Source: Dipylidium caninum (lineage: Eukaryota; Platyhelminthes; Cestoda; Cyclophyllidea; Dipylidiidae). Taken from it: a DNA stretch of 64,000 nt. Shown in pieces: positions 58,401 to 64,000 of the stretch; position 1 is the first letter of the stretch; each line of letters starts with the position of its first letter. The stretch spans positions 620,001-684,000 of the forward strand of contig QEYB01000388.1 in NCBI GenBank assembly GCA_017562135.1. Reading direction: 5' to 3'. The notes under the pieces were generated by a model. The model had not been told where the DNA came from and ran no database searches. It saw nothing but the letters and a program-made list of their open reading frames with translations. A program made the translations under genes and the position numbers.

Positions 58401-61400
58401 ACTCCCTTCCTTCACCTTTCCTATAATAGACTTTAAGTTTTGCACTAACAGCCACAATTCTAAGTATCTCGACTAATAAGCGGTTGTTGTTTTGATTCTT
58501 GGAGATGTTTGATTTCAATATTTGTGTCTGTTAAGACGTCGGTTCATATTGCATGTTTTTTTTTCTGTATCTGTAGTTTCTTAACTAGGTTAATCTTAGT
58601 TTAATAGCTCGTTCATTTCATTGGTCCACCTTTGGGTGGCGGATGTAAGCTTAACAGTTATCTGAGTGGAACCATTTTCCGCTCTCTCTTCCGATATATC
58701 GAGGCCTGTGGTGACATTCCAACTGCGCAACACCTATCCTAGAAAGAGTTTTAATTAAGACGACTGATAGAGTTTGCGCTTTTTTCATCGGGTCTGATAC
58801 ACCGACTCACACTATGAAATGAGCATTTAAAGAGCTCTCCATGAATTCTTTATTTTTCTTAAAATAGACTTTCCCAACGATTTCTCGATCTTTGAACCTT
58901 TTAGGTCGCTTTTTTTCATTACATTAAAGTGTGAACATGAAAAGGCCTGTGCCTTTATAAAGACAACACAGACGAAAACATAAGTATCCTGATAACTAAT
59001 AACGTCGTTATTTGCGATGATAATATTATTTTCCATCTATTTCGACGATTTAGGTTATATTTAGGATAATTGACACAAAGTATGGTGTGAAAGATAGTGA
59101 GTTTATGCCTCTCCCATTTTTGATGGATTATTTGCGCTTTCTTCTTAGTATCCACGTAAGGCGATGTTAGGAATATAAGGCTTTGTCTGTGTCGAGATAT
59201 TACTTGGTAATATTTCGTTCCCGCAGGCCAATTTCTCCTCAGTGACTGCGTCGGTTAGCGATCATGTCTCTCACACTTTCACACTTGGCTTTTTTAAAAT
59301 TCTTGTTTGTTAAACCGGCAGTGTCGCTTCGAGTACATGGATCTGACCTGTTTATATTTAAAATTTATGTGGAGTTAGCAGGCATGAAGATATTCGTCTT
59401 GTAGTAGTTTGCCTATTCACGGTGGAGAGAGAAAATGCTCCGCTTGCTGTCTGTTTCGGTCATGTGCAAATCTTTGCTTGCTCCAAACAAAAACAGACCC
59501 TTCTTAAATCGCAAGGAAAGCCGTAAGGAAAGTGGCATATTGTGAATCCGGCGAATCGAGCCCTTCCACCTCGAAAGCAAATTTGACTCTGAGGAAGAGA
59601 ATGTTGTGATGTGCATGGTGAGACATACGAGGACGAATGCATTATGAGCTTCTGGAATCGAACCAAAGGCTTCATTCGGAGAAGTATTGTCGTCATGTGG
59701 ATAATTTAAAGACAACAGTCGAGGGAAGGAGGCTGGCGATTTCGAATGCCATCGCATGTGACATTTGCCAATGCCTCGGTAAGGAGTGCTTTGGGAACTC
59801 GTCAAAAGTTGCAAAACGAGGCTGGGAAATTCTGTCGCTTTCACCATCTCCAGACTCAGCACCCTTCGACGAACACTTGTTTTTGTCCTTGTAAAATTTT
59901 TCGATTTACAAATAATTCATAGATGAAGGCGGTATCAAACAGGCATGTATTCAATTTTTCGCATTAGTAGGTATAAATTATTTCAAAAATCGTATGTATA
60001 AACTGTCCTCGTGCTGCCAAGACGACATTAATAATAATGGGAATTATATTATTTTATGAAGTTTATTGACGTTAAGGAGAACTTGTATTTTGTTTTGTTC
60101 CAAAAACAGGCAGAGCCTTCAGGTAGACCTTATACTTCTTATCATCCTTCAAGCACAATAAGGCGATTGCTTAAATATACTCCGTTGTCTCATCAATTTC
60201 AGCCATTATTATGCTCATTCACTTATAAAATATCGTTCTCTTATTACTATTTAACCCGTGTTAAGTGAAAATCTGGTAATTTTGCTGTTATAGTACATTT
60301 CAGCTGAATGCTTCCCTCATGTGAGAATTTGTCAGAGAAAAATGAACTGCCTTATCACTTTCCTTCTCTCCTCGCCCTCCCCCTCTTCATTGCGCTTTGC
60401 ATGTATTCACATTTGGGGTTTCATTTTTTAACTCTCAAAAGTCGGCACCGATAAGCACCACCTACTGTCCCCTCTTCTCCGTCCCAGACGTCTGTGAAAG
60501 CTGCAATAGGCGAAACACCTCGTCATTTTTCCTTTTAATCCGATTTCAGTGCTCTCTACCTTTGATTGAATCATCGGACAAAACTCCATCTAACTTTATA
60601 ATGCGTAAGAATGTTTGAAATCGAGTTAGTAATTTGACATTATACCCATTTAAATATCGGACAATTAGAGTCCTTAACAATGCTTGCTTGTTTATTTTTC
60701 GTCTCTTACCAACAACTGTTAATTACCCAACTGGGATGTTTAAACTCATTGCGACGCTTTTTTCCCCGATCGAGTAGAACTAGTTTGAAGCATTCCTTGT
60801 GAATGCAGTTATGCGTAAAGAGTGGAGAGCTCCGCTGACAAGCAAGTCGATTTCAAACGCCACTCCTATTGGGTTATATAGCCGTGTAGATTTTTTGGTT
60901 ACATTGGGGTAGCTTTCCATATCAGTTCTATCATGTGATAGTTGATAGCTTCCATTCACCAAACACTTTATTATTACGGCCGCCACTTCTATTCATTCTT
61001 CCCTTTCGACGCTACAATGTAATCACAGAACTCCCCTTTTCCTGCCTATTGCCATGCTCATAATTGCAGCGGAGGCTGTACCGAACGCTTGGGGACATAA
61101 AGAGTAGAGGGATAAGGTAATTGCGCGTCTAGTTTACTACCGACTCCTCAATTGCCACCTAACAGTGTGAGAATGTGTTGAATGGATTGGCTGCGGTTTG
61201 ATGTGAGGAAACACAGATTAAGGTGACAATTGCGTATATACTTATGTCATTTCCATCGTCAGACTGACGCTGTCTTCGCTTTTCAACTTCGCAATCCGGT
61301 GCACAATGGTCATGCTTTACTGATGCGTGAGACACGTCGCCTACTGATGGAAGAACGGGGATTTCGGAGTCCTCTTCTCCCCTACATCCACTGGGAGGTT

Positions 61401-63069
61401 GGACCAAGGGAGACGACGTTCCTCTGAAAGTTCGCATTCGACAGCATCAAGCTTGTCTGAAGGACGGCGTTCTGGAGGCTAAGCATACTCTCCTGGCCAT
61501 ATTCCCCTCACCTATGATCTATGCAGGACCGAGGGAAGTTCAGTGGCATGCGAGATGTCGTTTAATAGCCGGCGTACATTTCTACATTGTCGGACGAGAT
61601 CCAGCCGGTCTGCCGCATCCACGGAAGCCGGGAGTTGATCTCTACCACCCGTCTCACGGAGCTAAGGTTTGATTTGTAGTAATATCAGCCCTAAAACTAG
61701 AAATTGGGAGGGGTTTCTCAATTTCTTCTGGTGTAGTATCCGGTGTTAGCATCAGTTATGGCGCTTGTGCGATTGCCTTTTATGTCTTGAGCGGATTAAC
61801 ACTCCACAGTCCAATTGGCCACACTCTGGGCGACTCCATTGTCAGTCATGTCAGAAAATATCGTAATGGCTTCTAAGTTTGGCAAGAACATCAAATAAGA
61901 ACATCTTATATCTGTCAGAGTCATCTCGAACTCCAAAATTTGTACTGTATTTGTTGGAACATTTTTTCACCTTCGTGTATATTTACTAACCAACTCTTCG
62001 AGGTCCTTAACACCTTTCCTGGGGTTATTCACCTCCTTAGAATGCAAGGAAACGTCAGAAAATGAATATATGCACCACCTTTGAATAAATAAGAGATGTC
62101 TGTATTCGCAGTCCGACTTTACAGAGCGTCAGGTGCAATCTGCCATGAAGTGATTATCTGTGAGAATTCTCATTCAACCTTATCAGTGACCATTCGATCC
62201 CTGTCATTTACATGCATGGTGTAACAAGCACCACCCTTCTGAGGAGCTTTCGAAATTAAGGATGGATTACTTTCACTGGTGGTAGACTGAACAATTTGAG
62301 TCTGCAATTAATTTAATCGAGTATTCATTGATAATTAGTAAATTTACTTTTATGAGCCACGTGACTCGAGGTGAAGACATTTTAAGCAAATTAGCCGTTG
62401 ATATGTAAAGCTGCTAAAAGTCTAGTCAGACAGTTTGCGAGGGTTAATAATGCTGGTTTATAAGGCTGGTAAACGAAAAGAAAGGGAGGATCAGGCGATC
62501 ACATACTGATACAAAAGCGAGGTCGAGGCCAATGTTTGATCTAGTCGGGACACAAATTATGTGAGATCAGATCAGTCTTTCCCTATATTTAATCGCAACT
62601 GGACCGTTGTCGTGTTACTGAATGGTACATAAGAAAGTCAAATATTTCCTTTTGTTAAACAATTTAGCCATTTGCATATCATGAAAATTGCCCGTGAACA
62701 CCTCGCCTGTTTTATTCCAACATCGTAGGTCCCCTCGAGACTCTTTGAAGGGAGATTCGTGTGCTATGACTGATGTTGTAGTTGAATAAATTTTAGGTGT
62801 TGTCAATGGCGCCGGGGTTGAGAGGTCTTGAGATCGTCCCCTTCACCGTGGCAGCTTACAATAAAGTGCGTGGCACCATGGAGATTTACGAGGAGAATCG
62901 GGCAAATGAGTTTATTTTCATCTCGGGCACAAAGATGCGGTCTTTGGCGAGGGAAGGCAAGGAACCACCCGAGGGTTTCATGAGTCCTTCTGCGTGGAAG
63001 GTGCTTGCCCAGTTCTATGCCCAACAACAACTACAACAACACCACGAACAACAACAGCTACAACGGTAG
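52448..63069 (+). CDS. PAPSS: bifunctional 3'-phosphoadenosine 5'-phosphosulfate synthase (APS kinase + ATP sulfurylase)
   Basis: Nine exons: 52448-52465 (MPFTMN, tentative), 52797-52911, 53008-53243, 54000-54257, 57032-57260, 57376-57533, 57646-57834, 61263-61666 and 62797-63069. Phases agree throughout apart from one frameshift inside exon 8. The total is about 626 residues; human PAPSS1 has 624. The N-terminal APS kinase has the P-loop GLSGSGKST (53008-53033), [17 protein letters not shown] and [11 protein letters not shown]. The C-terminal ATP sulfurylase has [30 protein letters not shown], the HNGH motif in [13 protein letters not shown] and [11 protein letters not shown]. The enzyme makes APS from ATP and sulfate, then phosphorylates it to PAPS, the universal sulfate donor for sulfotransferases, in cytosol and nucleus. 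The C-terminus carries a Gln/His-rich tail ([15 protein letters not shown]) not usual in the family. Introns 4 and 7 are 2.8 and 3.4 kb. Confidence 0.93.
53244..53999. other. PAPSS intron 3
   Basis: AT-rich intron of 756 bp. Nothing else is seen in it. Confidence 0.7.
54258..57031. other. PAPSS intron 4
   Basis: A 2.8-kb AT-rich intron between the APS kinase part and the start of the sulfurylase part. Short ORFs at 55728-56284 have no recognisable product. Its position at the domain junction fits the fused origin of the enzyme. Confidence 0.65.
57835..61262. other. PAPSS intron 7, with unexplained ORF cluster
   Basis: A 3.4-kb intron. Most of it is AT-rich and empty. At 59400-59900 the composition is less AT-rich and overlapping ORFs appear on both strands (59413-59862 minus, 149 codons; 59637-59894 plus). 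They have no recognisable domain; a decayed inserted element is possible. Confidence 0.5.
59413..59862 (-). pseudogene. possible decayed insertion, unknown
   Basis: A 149-codon minus-strand frame inside PAPSS intron 7, overlapped by a second frame (59460-59696) that contains plausible protein-like stretches. A switch between frames suggests frameshift decay. No family is recognised. Confidence 0.15.
61667..62796. other. PAPSS intron 8
   Basis: A 1.1-kb AT-rich intron. No gene is seen. Confidence 0.65.
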
Positions 63070-64000
63070 CATGGGGCTGCCTGTCATCCTACTTCCCCAC
63101 CATCCTAATTGTGCTCTTTTCAACTTTTTCTTTGATTATGCTGTTCCACTTTGACAAATACAACGGTGAATCGTGCTGACCGTTAACGAGACAAAGAAGC
63201 CCATTGGGAGTTGCATGAAACCACCAGTTCCTTCCTCTTACCAGGGAAGACCGCTACGGTTGTTTGGTTAGGACGCGAGACTGCGCGGTCCAGCTTGGGG
63301 GACGGTCACGAAGTGGAGAACGAGTTCAAGGGACAGGTGATGTCCATAGTCAGACAAGAAGAGGAAAGGCCATGATGAAGACCACGCGAGGGTTGTTGAC
63401 ATGAGGTGGCGTGGTGAAATGTAGCGGTTGTGGAGGGTTTCGTGAGAACAACGAGTTAGTGGCGTGGAGCGCTGAATGCGAAGTAAAAAGGAGGCGAATA
63501 GATTGTAGGTCTACACCACGGTTGGGCGTGAGGATCTAAGGAAGGGAGAGGGGTGGGGCGGGGCGGGGAACGAACGTGTCTCCGTGGTGTGGACGACATT
63601 GCTTGTTTCCTCATTCATCAATTGGCAGTTAGGCGAGACTGCGAACGAATGCGCAGGCAACTCAGTGTGTGTGCGAAGCCCACCTGTGGGAGGTGGGAAT
63701 ATCCACTGCGTTTAAGCGGTGGCTGGCAGATTTGGCGTGTTCTTACGGTGGCGTGGAGGCACCTCCTCCACGTCCAGTGTGCTGCCGCCCTCCAGAGGAG
63801 GCCTTGGACACATGCAGACGCCTCGGATTGCAACCACCACGCAGTGAGGACACGCGACCCATGATGGTGGGGCGCGGCCCTGCATAACTCGCCCCGTTAG
63901 ACTGAGTCTCTTTGGGCTTGGAGACCAAACTGTCTCGACTCAGTGCTCCTCCAGCCAGTCCGCGTCACTCACGAACTCGTGGCACACTTCATCGTGGCTG
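63070..64000. other. 3' flank of PAPSS, G-rich, no supported gene
   Basis: The composition changes to G/GC-rich after about 63230, with G runs near 63540-63570. Several overlapping ORFs of 60-100 codons on both strands (63553-63928) reflect the composition rather than a recognised protein. A gene or repeat could start here and continue past the window. Confidence 0.4.

Noticed and set aside
61382..61427. Truncated PAPS synthase ending at the TGA near 61425
   Set aside because: The conserved sulfurylase sequence continues in another frame immediately after, so a single-base error or frameshift explains the stop better than a true C-terminus.
63553..63928. Four overlapping ORFs near the right edge
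   Set aside because: GC-rich sequence lowers stop frequency on both strands; none has a recognisable motif.

Overview
The window is animal nuclear DNA. Genes are split by spliceosomal introns, many of them only 29-48 nt, alternating with introns of 1-4 kb. Intergenic DNA is AT-rich, and decayed mariner-type transposons are present. Very short introns mixed with long ones, together with the divergence of the proteins, point to a parasitic flatworm (Platyhelminthes, probably a tapeworm). That placement is inference. All gene models were built by reading splice sites and phases by eye.

Layout, left to right: (1) 1205-4745 (+), a multi-exon gene with OB-fold-like segments, possibly the telomere protein CTC1; (2) 6174-6709 (+), mitoribosomal protein uS17m (MRPS17), convergent with (3) 7034-7519 (-), mitoribosomal protein mL52 (MRPL52); (4) 7.5-14.1 kb, with no gene I can support; (5) 14121-25902 (+), a two-chain trypsin-like serine protease spread over six recognised exons, with an unusual helical insertion and a Tyr at the oxyanion-hole position; (6) two degenerate mariner-like copies in inverted orientation at 18957-20588 and 26964-28716, one inside the protease gene and one just after it; (7) 30907-37476 (+), a GGA clathrin adaptor (VHS-GAT-hinge-GAE); (8) 39354-41040 (+), gamma-SNAP; (9) 43397-45091 (+), a small coiled-coil protein resembling dysbindin; (10) 45700-49980 (+), a large unrecognised protein with a helical-repeat C-terminal half; (11) 50925-51242 (-), a small mitochondrial membrane protein resembling UQCC4/CCSMST1; (12) 52448-63069 (+), bifunctional PAPS synthase in nine exons with one apparent frameshift; (13) 63.1-64 kb, G-rich DNA without a supported gene.

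Functional themes are housekeeping. GGA, gamma-SNAP and the dysbindin-like protein all belong to Golgi/endosome/lysosome trafficking and sit consecutively on the same strand. Three genes serve mitochondria (uS17m, mL52, UQCC4-like). PAPS synthase supplies the sulfate donor for sulfation. The protease is the most unusual protein: it keeps the catalytic triad and the trypsin-type Asp189, but carries a ~65-residue charged helical insertion before its His exon and apparently G193Y. I saw no CRISPR array, prokaryotic operon, tRNA or rRNA gene.
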